From the NCBI GenBank assembly GCA_005503085.1, contig SCOI01000023.1, positions 35,829 through 99,828 of the forward strand: a stretch of DNA of 64,000 nucleotides, read 5' to 3'. The position numbers and the translations under genes were made by a program. The notes under the pieces were generated by a model. It was not told the origin of the DNA. It ran no database searches and saw only the letters and a list, made by a program, of their open reading frames with translations. How positions within the stretch are numbered: position 1 is the first letter of the stretch; each line of letters opens with the position of its first letter. This document shows, in pieces, positions 6,138 to 15,295 of the stretch. Source of the stretch: Burkholderiales bacterium C2 (GTDB lineage Bacteria; Pseudomonadota; Gammaproteobacteria; Burkholderiales; Burkholderiaceae_C).

Positions 6138-6893
6138 TTAACGCCCTCCTGCTACATCCAGTGTGGCACCGACCGTGTAGCTGGCCGCATCGGACAGGAG
6201 CCAGACGATGGCCTCGGCGATCTCGTCGGCGCGGCCCAGCCGCCCGATCGGGATGCTGGCCGCGGCGGCCGCCAGGCCGTCGACGGTGCCGCTGTCGGCA
6301 TGGATCTCGGTGGCGATGATGCCGGGGCGCACGCCGTTGACCCGGATGCCCTCGCCGATCAGCTCGCGCGCCAGCCCGACGGTCAGGCTGTCGACGGCGC
6401 CTTTGCTGGCCGCGTAGTCGACATAGACGCCCGGCGAGCCCAGCTGGGCGGCGCGCGACGAGACGTTGACGATGGCGCCGCCCGCCCCGCCATGGCGGGT
6501 GCTCATGCGCTTGACGGCTTCGCGGGCGCACAGCAGGCTGCCGATCACATTGACGCCGAACAGGCGCTGCCAGCGCGCCATGCCCATCTCGTCCAGGCGC
6601 GCGGCCGGGGCGACGATGCCGGCATTGTTGACCAGGCCGCTCAGCCGGCCCAGCTCGGCATCGATGCGCGCGAACATCGCCAGCACCTGGGCCTCATCGG
6701 CCACATCGGCCTGCACGCAGAGGACCCGCCGGCCCAGCGCGCGCAGCTCGTCGGCCAGGGCCTCGGCCGCGCCGGCGTCGCGCGCATAGCCCAGGGCCAG
6801 GTCATGCCCCTGGGCCGCGCAGAGCCGGGCGGTGGCGGCGCCGATACCGCGCCCGGCGCCGGTGATCAGGGTGATGCGGCGCGCCGGAGTCAA
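6138..6893 (-). CDS. short-chain dehydrogenase/reductase
   Basis: 251-residue classical SDR. Cofactor motif TGAGRGIG (residues 11-18), NNAG at 89-92, catalytic Ser146 and the Y160-x-x-x-K164 pair in VDYAASK, then RVNGVRPGIIATEIH. The NAD(P)-dependent oxidoreductase fold resembles FabG or glucose dehydrogenases; the substrate cannot be inferred. Its start overlaps the stop of the upstream diguanylate cyclase gene by 4 nt, so the two are probably cotranscribed although unrelated in function. Confidence 0.85.
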   Translation of the reverse strand: MTPARRITLITGAGRGIGAATARLCAAQGHDLALGYARDAGAAEALADELRALGRRVLCVQADVADEAQVLAMFARIDAELGRLSGLVNNAGIVAPAARLDEMGMARWQRLFGVNVIGSLLCAREAVKRMSTRHGGAGGAIVNVSSRAAQLGSPGVYVDYAASKGAVDSLTVGLARELIGEGIRVNGVRPGIIATEIHADSGTVDGLAAAAASIPIGRLGRADEIAEAIVWLLSDAASYTVGATLDVAGGR

Positions 6894-8509
6894 GCCAGGG
6901 CCACCCGGTTGCGCCCCAGATGCTTGGCGCGGTACATCGCGCTGTCGGCGCGGGCGATCAGCAAGTCGGTGGCATAGGGCGGGGCGCTGGCCAGGCCTAT
7001 GCTCAGCGTGACCTCCAGCCCCGGGGCCAGGTCTTGCCAGGGATAGGTCTCAACGCGGTGGCGCAGGCGCTCGCAGACCTCGAAGGCGCGGTCGGGCACG
7101 GTGTCGGGGAAGACCACCAGGAACTCCTCGCCGCCGTAGCGCAGGAGCAGATCGCTGCCGCGGGTGTTGTCTTCCAGCATGCGCGAGAGGGTCTGCAGCA
7201 CCCGGTCACCGACCGCATGGCCATGCTGGTCGTTGACGTCCTTGAAACGGTCGGCGTCGATCAGCGCCAGGGTCAGCGGCTGTCCCAGGCGCTCGGCCTC
7301 GCGCAGCAGCGGCGGCATGCGCGACTCCATGCAGCGCCGGTTGCCCAGGCCGGTCAGCGGGTCGCGCTGCACATGCTCTTCCAGCTCGGCGGCTCGCGCC
7401 TCATGCTTGCTGGCCTGGGCGCGGGCCTGCTCGGCCTCCAGCCGGGTCACGAAAAAGCGCGACTGCGCCATCAGCTGGGCGATCGCGCGACGCCGCTCGA
7501 TGCCCTGGTAGGCCTCCAGCTGCTGCAGCGCGAGCTCGTTCAGGCCCAGCGTCTTGGCGGCACGGTAGAGCGCATGGTGGGCGCGCAGCGCAGTGGCAGC
7601 GGGCGCCTTGTCGCCGGTTTCCTGCAGCAGCAGGCGCAGATCATCGCGGGCGGCCTGCGGCTCGCCGCGCAGCAGCGCCAGCTCGGCCAGCGAGCAACGC
7701 AGCCGCCAGGCCTGGGCCTGGAAGCCCAGGCGGCGCGCCTCGTCCAGGGTCTGGGTCAGCAAGGCCTCGGCCTCGTCGACCTGGCCGGAATGCAGCAAGG
7801 CCTCACCCAGATTGCCCTCGGTCATCACCAGCGGGAAGGGGTCGCCAAAGGCCTGGGCATGGGGTCGCACCTCGCGCGCATAGCGCAGCGCCCGCTCCAG
7901 CGCACTGGCGCAGGCGGCGTCGTTGCCGCTGTCGCGCAGCAGATAGAAGGCGCCGAGCGCGACGCCGCAGAGATTGTTCAGCGTGACGACGCGCTCGTAG
8001 GGGCTGGTGTGCTCGCGCACCAGGGCGGCCGCCTCGCTCATCAGGCGCTCGGCCTGCCAGGGGTCACCCATGCGCTCGAAGGTGGCGCCCAGTGCGTTCA
8101 GCGCCAGCGCGATCTGGCTGACCTCGCCAAGCTCCTGGGCCACCGCGCAGCCCTCGTTGGCGCTGCGCATCGCGATGTCGAAATCGCCGGTCTCGAAGCC
8201 GCCCAAGGTCATCCAGCGCAGCAGCTCGCACAGCGCCTCGCTGGGCCCCTGGGCGCGCAGCAGCGGCAGCAGCGCATCGCCGGCGCGTATCAGCGCGCCG
8301 AGCGCGCCGCGTCGGTACAGGAAGAAGGCGCGCAGGCGCCCGGCCTCGATCTGCTCGGCCAGAAAACCCTGCGACGAGGCCAGCTCCCAGGCGCGCTGGG
8401 CCTGGGCCAGCCCTTCATCGAGCTGTGAGGCTTGCTGGGCCGCGCGTGCGCTGGCCAGGTGTTGCGCCAGCTGGTCGACCAGCACCTCGCTGCTGACTGC
8501 TTCTTGCAT
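6890..8509 (-). CDS. diguanylate cyclase with N-terminal TPR-like repeats
   Basis: 539 residues. About 1-360 is helical TPR-like sequence (for example ALNALGATFERMGDPWQAERLM and NLGEALLHSGQVDEAEALL). A coiled linker (about 335-375) follows, then a GGDEF domain (RDPLTGLGNRRCMESRMP to the end) with active-site RYGGEEF near residue 456, so it should synthesise c-di-GMP. There are no membrane segments, hence a cytoplasmic enzyme controlled through the TPR part. The upstream RxxD inhibitory site is not evident. It sits downstream of the formate dehydrogenase supercluster, 84 nt from fdhD. Confidence 0.85.
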   Translation of the reverse strand: MQEAVSSEVLVDQLAQHLASARAAQQASQLDEGLAQAQRAWELASSQGFLAEQIEAGRLRAFFLYRRGALGALIRAGDALLPLLRAQGPSEALCELLRWMTLGGFETGDFDIAMRSANEGCAVAQELGEVSQIALALNALGATFERMGDPWQAERLMSEAAALVREHTSPYERVVTLNNLCGVALGAFYLLRDSGNDAACASALERALRYAREVRPHAQAFGDPFPLVMTEGNLGEALLHSGQVDEAEALLTQTLDEARRLGFQAQAWRLRCSLAELALLRGEPQAARDDLRLLLQETGDKAPAATALRAHHALYRAAKTLGLNELALQQLEAYQGIERRRAIAQLMAQSRFFVTRLEAEQARAQASKHEARAAELEEHVQRDPLTGLGNRRCMESRMPPLLREAERLGQPLTLALIDADRFKDVNDQHGHAVGDRVLQTLSRMLEDNTRGSDLLLRYGGEEFLVVFPDTVPDRAFEVCERLRHRVETYPWQDLAPGLEVTLSIGLASAPPYATDLLIARADSAMYRAKHLGRNRVALA

Positions 8510-8593
8510 GGAGGCTACGCTTTGTCACAAAACGTTGAGGGTAGCCGATCTGTGGCGCGGCGCGTTGTGCGGAGTCAACAGTGCGGGCGTGGT

Positions 8594-9460
8594 TCAGGCG
8601 CCCAGATCCACCGTCTCGCGGGCCGGTTCGGGCTGGCTGTCGAAGCGCTCGAAGCCGCTGTAGCAGATGAAGTGGCGGTTCTTGGCGCGGCCGATCAGCG
8701 TCAGGCCCAGCTGCATGGCCAGCGCATGGCCCATCTGCGTGATGCCGTTGCGCGAGACGATGATGGGCACGCCCATCTGGGCCGACTTCATCACCATCTC
8801 GCTGGTCAACCGGCCGGTGGTGTAGAAGCACTTGTCGCCGCCGCCGTCCGCGCCGTGCATGCCGTTCATCCACATCCAGCCGGCGATATTGTCGATCGCG
8901 TTGTGCCGGCCCACATCCTCGCGGTGCACCAGCAGCTCGGCCCCGCGGAACAGCGCGCAGCCGTGCACCGATCCGGCCTTTTTGTAGACGCTGTCCAGGC
9001 GGCGCATCTGATCCAGCATCTCGTAGAGCGCGGCCTGGCTGAGCCGGGCGCTCTGCGCACCGGGCAGCTGCACCGACTCGACATCGGCCATCAGCGCGCC
9101 GAACACCGTGCCCTGGCCGCAGCCGGTGGTGACGGTGCGCTGCGCGGTCTTGGCTTCGATGTCGGCGATGCCGGCACGGGTGCGCACGGCCGCCGCGCCG
9201 ACCTCCCAGTCCACCGTGATCGATTCGATCTCGCCGACATCGGCCACCAGGCGCTGGTTGCGCAGATAGCCCAGCACCAGCAGCTCCGGCGCCAGGCCCA
9301 GCGTCATCAAGGTGACCAGCTCGCGCTTGTCGACGAAGACGGTCAGCGGCCGCTCGGCCGGGATGCTCATGGTCTTGCGGCGGCCGAACTCGTCCAGCAC
9401 CTCGACCTCGTGGGTCAGCACGGCGCTGCAGCTCGTCAGGCGGGGCAGGGGCAGATTCAT
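8594..9460 (-). CDS. fdhD: formate dehydrogenase sulfurtransferase FdhD
   Basis: 288 residues from ATG 9460, whose ATGA overlaps the mobA stop. FdhD carries sulfur from a cysteine desulfurase to the Mo/W-bis-MGD cofactor of formate dehydrogenase. Recognisable blocks: [34 protein letters not shown] (the conserved cysteine loop, here a single Cys), [17 protein letters not shown], the SEMV helix, PIIVSRNG and [17 protein letters not shown]. Last gene of the formate dehydrogenase supercluster. Confidence 0.92.
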   Translation of the reverse strand: MNLPLPRLTSCSAVLTHEVEVLDEFGRRKTMSIPAERPLTVFVDKRELVTLMTLGLAPELLVLGYLRNQRLVADVGEIESITVDWEVGAAAVRTRAGIADIEAKTAQRTVTTGCGQGTVFGALMADVESVQLPGAQSARLSQAALYEMLDQMRRLDSVYKKAGSVHGCALFRGAELLVHREDVGRHNAIDNIAGWMWMNGMHGADGGGDKCFYTTGRLTSEMVMKSAQMGVPIIVSRNGITQMGHALAMQLGLTLIGRAKNRHFICYSGFERFDSQPEPARETVDLGA

Positions 9461-10062
9461 GACAGGGGCTTCTGTAATTGCTGCAATTCTTCGCGCGTGT
9501 TGGCGTTGGCAAAGGCCTGTTCGTCCTCGAACAGCACCTCGACGCAGCGATGCTGGGCCGTCCACTTGTCGATCTTGCGCTGGCCGCTCTGCGTGAAGCG
9601 CACCAGGCTCTCGATCAGCTCGGTCTTCATCAGGCAGAACACCGGCTGCACCTGCCGGCTGCCGTCGGGCCCCGGGGTTGCGGCCATCGCGATCTCGGCG
9701 TCCTCGGCGTCCAGCGCCTGCGCCAGGCGGGCGACCAGATCCTCGGGGAACAGCGGCGAATCGCAGGGCACCGTGACCATATAAGGCGTCTCGCAATGCT
9801 CGAGCCCGGTCAGCACCCCGGCCAGCGGGCCGGCATAGTCGGGCAGCGAGTCGGGCCAGACCGGCGCGCCCATCGCTTCATAGGCGCCCAGATTGCGATT
9901 GGCGTTGATCAGCAGCTCGCCGACCTGGGGCCCCAGGCGCAGCAGCGCATGCAGGGCCAGCGGCACGCCCTGGTGGGTCTGCAGGCCCTTGTCGACGCCG
10001 CCCATGCGGCTGCCCCGGCCGCCGGCCAGTATCAGTCCGGTGATGTCTTTGCTGTCAATCAT
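9457..10062 (-). CDS. mobA: molybdenum cofactor guanylyltransferase MobA
   Basis: 201 residues. N-terminal GTP-binding signature [18 protein letters not shown] (about residues 10-27), metal-binding PCDSPLF near 99-105 and YAGPLAGVL. It joins GMP to molybdopterin to make the bis-MGD cofactor needed by the formate dehydrogenase encoded upstream. It overlaps fdhD by 4 nt, consistent with coupled expression of cofactor assembly and sulfuration. Confidence 0.93.
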   Translation of the reverse strand: MIDSKDITGLILAGGRGSRMGGVDKGLQTHQGVPLALHALLRLGPQVGELLINANRNLGAYEAMGAPVWPDSLPDYAGPLAGVLTGLEHCETPYMVTVPCDSPLFPEDLVARLAQALDAEDAEIAMAATPGPDGSRQVQPVFCLMKTELIESLVRFTQSGQRKIDKWTAQHRCVEVLFEDEQAFANANTREELQQLQKPLS

Positions 10063-10089
10063 GGCGCCAGTGTGCCTGTTCTCTGCGCC

Positions 10090-10929
10090 TCAACGCTTGG
10101 CATCGGGGAAGAACAGCTGCTCGCCACCGATCTTGTAGCTGGCGATCGTGGCCTGGCCCTCGTCCGAGACTACCCAGTCGGAGAAGGCCTGGGCCAGCGC
10201 GGTCTTGGTGTGCGGGTGCTTGGCGGGGTTCACGACGATCACGCCATAGGGGTTGAAGAGTCGCTTGTCGCCCTCCAGCACGATGGCCAGATTGCCGCGG
10301 TTCTTGAACGACAGCCAGGTGCCACGGTCGCTCAGCGAATAGGCGTCGCTGCTGGACGCGATATTTAGTGCCGGGCCCATGCCGCAGCCGCACTCGCGGT
10401 AGTCCATGCTCAGCGCTGCTGTCTTGGCGGCCGGGTTGGCGATGCCGGCGGCCTTCCAGTAGCGCAGCTCGGCCGCGTGGGTGCCGCTCTTGTCGCCGCG
10501 CGAGACGAAGCCGGACTTGCTGGCCGCCAGGGTGGCCAGGGCCGCCGCGATGTCCTGGCCGGCCACGCCGGCCGGGTTGGCCTTGGGGCCGACCAGCACG
10601 AAATCGTTGTACATCACCGGCCGGCGTGCCAGGCCGAAGCCATCGGCGACGAACTTTTCCTCGGCCGCGACATCGTGTACGAACAGCACATCGGCATCGC
10701 CGCGCCGGCCCATGTCCAGCGCCTGGCCAGTGCCCAGCGCGACCACGCGTACCTCGATGCCGCTGGCGCGCTTGAAAGCCGGCAGCAGATGGGCGAACAG
10801 GCCCGACTGCTCGGTGCTGGTGGTCGAGGCCATCACGATGACCTTGTCCTGGGCCCAGGCGCTCAGGGAACTGGCCGCCAGCAGGCAGGCGAGGACACTG
10901 CGGCGGCCCATGGTCTTCACAAATCCCAT
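10090..10929 (-). CDS. tupA: tungstate/molybdate-type ABC substrate-binding protein
   Basis: 279 residues with a signal peptide (RRSVLACLLAASSLSAWAQ). The mature start VIVMASTTSTEQSGLFAHLLPAF is the hallmark of TupA-type oxyanion binders (A-S/T-T-T-S-T then a helix), with GTGQALDMGRRGDADVLFVHD, SRGDKSGTHAAE and YSLSDRGTW as further family blocks. Probably binds tungstate, possibly molybdate. ATG 10929 has GGGAGA just upstream and overlaps tupC by 13 nt; an internal ATG at 10911 is the alternative start. Confidence 0.85.
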   Translation of the reverse strand: MGFVKTMGRRSVLACLLAASSLSAWAQDKVIVMASTTSTEQSGLFAHLLPAFKRASGIEVRVVALGTGQALDMGRRGDADVLFVHDVAAEEKFVADGFGLARRPVMYNDFVLVGPKANPAGVAGQDIAAALATLAASKSGFVSRGDKSGTHAAELRYWKAAGIANPAAKTAALSMDYRECGCGMGPALNIASSSDAYSLSDRGTWLSFKNRGNLAIVLEGDKRLFNPYGVIVVNPAKHPHTKTALAQAFSDWVVSDEGQATIASYKIGGEQLFFPDAKR

Positions 10930-11636
10930 CTCAACTCTCCCTTGAGAAAAAGTCCGGTGCGGTCATCCGCGTGGTCGCTGAAAAAGTCGGCAGTGGCCTG
11001 GTCGGCCAGCAGGCGGCCGTGATCCAGGTAGACGACGCGGTTGGCCAGGCGCTTGGCCTGGCCCAGATTGTGGGTGCTCATCAGCAGCGTCATGCCCTCG
11101 GCGCGGAAGCTGGCCAGCAGCGCCTCGACCTCTTTCTTGCCCGTCGGGTCGAGGTTGGCGGTGGGCTCGTCGAGGAAGAGGATGTCGGGCCGGGCGGCCC
11201 AGGCCCGCGCCAGTGCCAGGCGCTGTTGCTGGCCGCCCGAGAGTGCGCGGGCCGGCCGTTCGCGCAGCTCCAGCAGGCCGGCCCGCGCCAGCGCCTCGCG
11301 GGCCCGCGAGGCGCGTTCGGCAGCGGGCACGCCGGCCAGCCACAGTGCCACGCGCAGATTGTTCCAGACCGACAGACGCAGGATGAAGGGGCGCTGGAAC
11401 ACCATCACCTGGGCCGGTGCCGGGCTGGCCACGCTGCGCGTGCCACTGTGCGGCAGCAGGCCGTGCAGGGCCTGCAGCAAGGTGGTCTTGCCCGAGCCGT
11501 TGGCGCCGATCAGCGCGATGAAGTCGCCGCGCTGCACCTGCAGGTTGACGCCTTGCAGCGCGGTGAGCCGGCCATAGCTGACGCCCAGGTCCTGCAGATG
11601 CAGCAGCGTGCTGCCCTGGCCCACGTCCTTGCTCAT
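10917..11636 (-). CDS. tupC: tungstate-type ABC transporter ATP-binding protein
   Basis: 239-residue ABC ATPase: Walker A GANGSGKTT (about 43-51), Q-loop VMVFQRPF, signature ALSGGQQQRLALARAWA, Walker B ILFLDEPTANLD, switch STHN. Together with the permease and binding protein it forms a complete TupABC-type importer embedded in the formate dehydrogenase cluster. It overlaps the permease gene by 4 nt. Confidence 0.88.
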   Translation of the reverse strand: MSKDVGQGSTLLHLQDLGVSYGRLTALQGVNLQVQRGDFIALIGANGSGKTTLLQALHGLLPHSGTRSVASPAPAQVMVFQRPFILRLSVWNNLRVALWLAGVPAAERASRAREALARAGLLELRERPARALSGGQQQRLALARAWAARPDILFLDEPTANLDPTGKKEVEALLASFRAEGMTLLMSTHNLGQAKRLANRVVYLDHGRLLADQATADFFSDHADDRTGLFLKGELRWDL

Positions 11637-12346
11637 CGCGCCACCACCCCCGAGGGGCCCTGCACGCGGCGCAAGGTCGCGATGCCGACATTGATCACAC
11701 CGACGATGGCCAGCAGCACCAGGCCCAGGGCCAGCGCCAGCGGCAGATCGCCCTTGCTGGTTTCCAGCGCGATCGTGGTCGTGATCACGCGGGTGACGCC
11801 GTCGATATTGCCGCCGACGATCATCACCGCGCCGACCTCGGAGATGGCGCGGCCGAAGGCGGTCAGCAGCACCGTGGCCACGGCCCAGCGCTCGTTGAGC
11901 AGCAGCAGCAGGCCGGTCGTGAAGCCGCCGGCGCCCATCGAGCGCAGCTGTTCGCCGCCATCGCGCAGCGCATCGCTGACCAGCTGCTGTGACAGCGCGG
12001 CCACCACCGGCACGACCAGAATGGTCTGCGCGATCACCATCGCGCCGGGCGTGAACAGCAGGCCCCAGCTGCCCAGCGGGCCGCTGCGCGACAGCAGCAG
12101 ATAGACGACCAGACCGACCACCACCGAGGGCAGGGCCAGCAAGGTGTTCAGCAGGGTCAGCAGCAGGCGACGGCCCGGCATCCGGGTGACCGCCAGCCAG
12201 GCGCCCGCCGCCAGGCCGAAGCCGGCGGCGAAGGCGCAGGCCAGGCCGCTGACCGACAGCGACAGGCCCACCGTGCGCAGCAGCACTGGGTCGGCCTGCA
12301 ATACCAGGTTCAGCGCGGTCTGGATGCTTTCGCTGAATGCACTCAT
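11633..12346 (-). CDS. tupB: tungstate-type ABC transporter permease
   Basis: 237-residue inner-membrane permease with about five to six hydrophobic segments. The binding-protein-dependent transport EAA-type loop is present around DALRDGGEQLRSMGAGGFTTG, followed by FGRAISEVGAVMIVGGNIDG, a block typical of TupB/ModB-like permeases. Starts within the end of the DUF6352 gene (4-nt overlap), so it is transcribed with the formate dehydrogenase genes. Confidence 0.85.
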   Translation of the reverse strand: MSAFSESIQTALNLVLQADPVLLRTVGLSLSVSGLACAFAAGFGLAAGAWLAVTRMPGRRLLLTLLNTLLALPSVVVGLVVYLLLSRSGPLGSWGLLFTPGAMVIAQTILVVPVVAALSQQLVSDALRDGGEQLRSMGAGGFTTGLLLLLNERWAVATVLLTAFGRAISEVGAVMIVGGNIDGVTRVITTTIALETSKGDLPLALALGLVLLAIVGVINVGIATLRRVQGPSGVVAR

Positions 12347-13413
12347 TGAAGCAGCGAGCTGGCCAGCGGCAGATTGAGCAGCAGGTTCTGCGGCTTCAGG
12401 CGCAGCGTGTGATCGGCCGTCATCGCCAGGCCCAGATAGACCGGCTTGCCTGTGACATCGGCGCGCATCTCGGCCGGGTCGGCGAAGTCCAGCCGGAACA
12501 GGCTGATCAGGCGGCGCTGCCGCTCGGCATCGACCTCGGTGCCCGCATACAGATCGTTCAGCAGGCCCATCGCCTCGACGTCCAGCCCGATATGCCAGCG
12601 CCAGGCCTCGTCGTCGATGCGCTGCAGCGGCGTGATCGTGACCTGCAGCCCCAGCAGATGGGCCAGCCAGCGCTGCAGCACGGAGGCCAGCGCTTTCAGG
12701 CCCGAGTGGGCGTGCACCAGCTTGATCGCCAGGCCGTGGCCCAGCTCATTGCTGATCTCGTGGGTCAGGTCCAGCGCGAAACGGTGGCGTTCGCCATCGG
12801 CCCAGTAGTCGGCGGCGTTGTCGGTATTCAGCACCTGCAGCACCGTGGTCGGCAGCGGGGCCTGGCTCTGCCGCAGCAGGCGGCCGATGTCGCCGAGGCC
12901 GGCGGTCTCCTGCAGCAGATCCACGGTGGCGAGGTCGGCCGAGATCAACCGCCCTTCCAGCAGACTCAGGCGTTGCGGGCGGAACAGCAGTTCGGCGGCG
13001 CGGGCCTCGAAGGCGTCATGGCTGTCGTCCAGCAGATGGCGGACGATGGCCTGCACGACCAGGTCCACGAACAGCGGCGGCACCGTGATGCGGCCGGCGC
13101 GCATCAGCGCCAGGTAATAGGCCTCCAGCGTGCCTGCGGCCAGCAGGGCGTCGCGAAAACTCAGGAATAGCCGGTAGTTGTCGCGCGCGTCCTGATCGGC
13201 GAGCGCGCCGAGCTGCGCCTCGCTGACGGATCGCAAAGGCGCGTCGGCGAGGGCCTGGTGCAGCGCGATCTCGGCCGGGCAGGACTCCTCGACCAGGGCC
13301 AGCTGCGGCAGCTCGACGACGAGGCGGCGCAGCCAGGCCTCGCTAGGGCACAACCAGCCGCGTGGGTCGCGTGTCAGCAGGGCATAGCCGCTGGCGGGCC
13401 AGAAATTTTGCAT
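12343..13413 (-). CDS. DUF6352 family protein of formate dehydrogenase cluster
   Basis: 356 residues from ATG 13413 (MQNFWPASGYALL). Matches the uncharacterised DUF6352 family as I remember it: FWPASGY start, LVEESCPAEIALHQALL-like helix, DQDARDNYRLFLSFRDALLAAGTLEAYYL, and WADGERHRFALDLTHE. Soluble, with no signal or metal cluster visible. I know this family from loci with formate dehydrogenase and TupABC. A role in enzyme maturation or metal delivery is an inference from context only. Confidence 0.7.
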   Translation of the reverse strand: MQNFWPASGYALLTRDPRGWLCPSEAWLRRLVVELPQLALVEESCPAEIALHQALADAPLRSVSEAQLGALADQDARDNYRLFLSFRDALLAAGTLEAYYLALMRAGRITVPPLFVDLVVQAIVRHLLDDSHDAFEARAAELLFRPQRLSLLEGRLISADLATVDLLQETAGLGDIGRLLRQSQAPLPTTVLQVLNTDNAADYWADGERHRFALDLTHEISNELGHGLAIKLVHAHSGLKALASVLQRWLAHLLGLQVTITPLQRIDDEAWRWHIGLDVEAMGLLNDLYAGTEVDAERQRRLISLFRLDFADPAEMRADVTGKPVYLGLAMTADHTLRLKPQNLLLNLPLASSLLQ

Positions 13414-13466
13414 GGGCAGGACAGGGCAGGGCGCTCGCGGCGCCACTGCCGGAGCGCTTTTCTCTC

Positions 13467-13859
13467 TTACTTCTTCGGCTGACCCTGCTGCTCGGCCGCG
13501 GTGGCCTTGCCGCTGGGCGGTGCAACCGCAGTCTTGGCCGGCGAGTGGGCGCCGGCGGCCTCCAGCGGCGGTGCCGAGGCGGCGACCGGCGGCACGAAGG
13601 CGCCGGGATCGGCGCAGGCGGGCGTGTCTACCGGCGCGGCGGCGGTGCGGCCCTCGGCCTTCGCGGTCTTGCGGTAGTGCTCGGCCACGCGGTTCATCGA
13701 CTGGCACAGCTGGTAGCCGCCGACCTTGTCGTTCCAGGCGTTCTTGGAGGCCGTGACGGCGGCCGCGGCCTTGGCCTCGTCGCTGGGGGCGGGCAGCTTG
13801 GCCCAGGCCGAGCCGGCGGCCAGCAGGGCCAGGGCCAGAGTCGTGGTGAGTGCGCGCAT
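13467..13859 (-). CDS. small exported protein of formate dehydrogenase cluster
   Basis: 130 residues. Signal peptide MRALTTTLALALLAAGSAWA, then a short helical domain (SDEAKAAAAVTASKNAWNDKVGGYQLCQSMNRVAEHYRK) with Cys residues at about 61 and 86, which could form a disulfide or bind haem or metal. A low-complexity Ala/Pro tail runs to the end. Encoded between cytochrome b subunit and DUF6352 genes, hence probably a periplasmic partner of the dehydrogenase. Function unknown. Confidence 0.6.
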   Translation of the reverse strand: MRALTTTLALALLAAGSAWAKLPAPSDEAKAAAAVTASKNAWNDKVGGYQLCQSMNRVAEHYRKTAKAEGRTAAAPVDTPACADPGAFVPPVAASAPPLEAAGAHSPAKTAVAPPSGKATAAEQQGQPKK

Positions 13860-13887
13860 GGCTGCTAGTCCTTGTCTCTTGTCGGTC

Positions 13888-15045
13888 TCAATGCTGGGCA
13901 GCGACGCCATCCGCCGGCTTGGCCGGCTGCGTGCGCTGCGCGGGGATCTTGCCGGCCTTGATGTCATCAAACCAGAGCTCGTGGTGCTCGCGCGCCCAGG
14001 CCTCGTCGACATAGCCGGTCTTCATCGCCTTGTAGGCGTCCTTCATGCCCAGCGTGCCCATATAGATGTGGCCCAGGAACAGCGCCATCATCAACACGGC
14101 CGCGACCGCATGGATCATGTGCGCGATCTGCATATCTCCGCGGGTGTAGAGCAGGCCGGGGATCAACATGTCCAGCACCAGACCGGAGCCGACGACAATG
14201 GCGCCGAGGAAGAACACGCCCCCCCAGAACACCACTTTCTCGCCGGCATTGAAGCGCTCGGACGGCACCTCATGGCCGCCGAACATGCCGCCGGCCCGGC
14301 GCAGCCAGGTCCAGTCATGGCGGGTCGGCAGGTTGTCGCGCACAAAGGTCAGGAACACGATGATCAGCGACACCGCGAACAGCGGGCCGGCGAAGTTGTG
14401 CGCGGTCTTCAGCGCGTAAGTCAGCCAGCCGAACAAGGTGGCGCCGATGATGGGCAAGAGGAAGAACTTGCCGAAGGCCATCACGATGCCGGAGATCGCC
14501 AGCACGCTGAAGGCGATCGCATTGCTCCAGTGCGCGGCGCGCTCGAAGTAGGTGAAGCGTTCGATCTTGCGGCCGGTATCGGGCGCGTGGCCACCCATCG
14601 GACCCTTGGCGAAGTAGAACAACGCCAGCGCCAGCACCGCGATGCCCAGCAGCGCGCCGCCGTAAGGAATGATCCAGTTGTTGCGCACCTGGCGCCAGGC
14701 CTCGCCGGCCGTGGTCAGGCGCGAGCCCGGGTACTGCACGAACTCCTGGATCAGCACGCCCTTCTCGACGCCGGGCAGATTGCTGATGCCTTTCTCGACG
14801 CCCGACTCGCGCACGCCGCGCCAGAACGGCGCGTTATTGCCGGGCTGGCTCTTGGCACGCAGCGCATTGCTTTCGTCGGCCTGCGGCAGCGCGGGAGCGA
14901 CGAAGCCGGCCGGGGCCGAGGCTGAGAGCGCTGCAGCGGTGGCCGGGTCGGTCGCGGTCTGGGCCAGGGCGCCGGTCGAGAGCAGCACGGCCATGCCCAG
15001 CCCCGCGGCCGCCTTGACCCATGAGCGGGTGAACGGATATTGCAT
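13888..15045 (-). CDS. fdhC: formate dehydrogenase cytochrome b (gamma) subunit
   Basis: 385 residues. A signal-like N-terminus and a periplasmic extension (about 1-115, including VLIQEFVQYPGSRLTTAGEAWRQVRNN) precede the FdnI/FdoI-type di-haem cytochrome b: four hydrophobic helices between about 125 and 345. Haem-ligand histidines lie in ERAAHWSNAIAFSVLAISG, THE-like YALKTAHNFAGPLF and LIPGL...IAHMIHAVAAVLMM, LFLGHIYMGTLG. It takes electrons from the Fe-S subunit to the quinone pool. The additional N-terminal domain makes it longer than E. coli FdoI (about 211 residues), as is usual in this cluster type. Confidence 0.88.
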   Translation of the reverse strand: MQYPFTRSWVKAAAGLGMAVLLSTGALAQTATDPATAAALSASAPAGFVAPALPQADESNALRAKSQPGNNAPFWRGVRESGVEKGISNLPGVEKGVLIQEFVQYPGSRLTTAGEAWRQVRNNWIIPYGGALLGIAVLALALFYFAKGPMGGHAPDTGRKIERFTYFERAAHWSNAIAFSVLAISGIVMAFGKFFLLPIIGATLFGWLTYALKTAHNFAGPLFAVSLIIVFLTFVRDNLPTRHDWTWLRRAGGMFGGHEVPSERFNAGEKVVFWGGVFFLGAIVVGSGLVLDMLIPGLLYTRGDMQIAHMIHAVAAVLMMALFLGHIYMGTLGMKDAYKAMKTGYVDEAWAREHHELWFDDIKAGKIPAQRTQPAKPADGVAAQH

Positions 15046-15064
15046 CGCGGCTCTCCGGTGGTGC

Positions 15065-15295
15065 TCAGCGCACGTAGTCGTTCTGCGCCTGATTGCGCTT
15101 GTGGATCTGGTTTTCCCAGGCCGTCTTGTCGCCGGGCTTGAAGCCCGCTGCCGCGAAACCGGGATTGGCCGCCTCGGAGGTGGCCCAGGCCGGGGCGTCG
15201 ATCTTGCGGGCCGAGGCGTCCTGGGTCTGGGCGCGTTCGCAGCCGGCCAGGGCCAGCAGGCACAGGGTCGTGGCGATCAGCAGGCCGCCCCTCAT
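15065..15295 (-). CDS. small lipoprotein of formate dehydrogenase cluster
   Basis: 76 residues, start ATG 15295 overlapping the stop of fdhB (ATGA). Lipobox LALAGC at about residues 14-19 (cleavage before Cys19), then a 57-residue polar tail with WATSEAANPGF and DKTAWENQIHKRNQAQNDY. Too short for most automatic cut-offs but has signal, overlap and cluster position. Probably anchored in the envelope near the enzyme; no known function. Confidence 0.65.
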   Translation of the reverse strand: MRGGLLIATTLCLLALAGCERAQTQDASARKIDAPAWATSEAANPGFAAAGFKPGDKTAWENQIHKRNQAQNDYVR

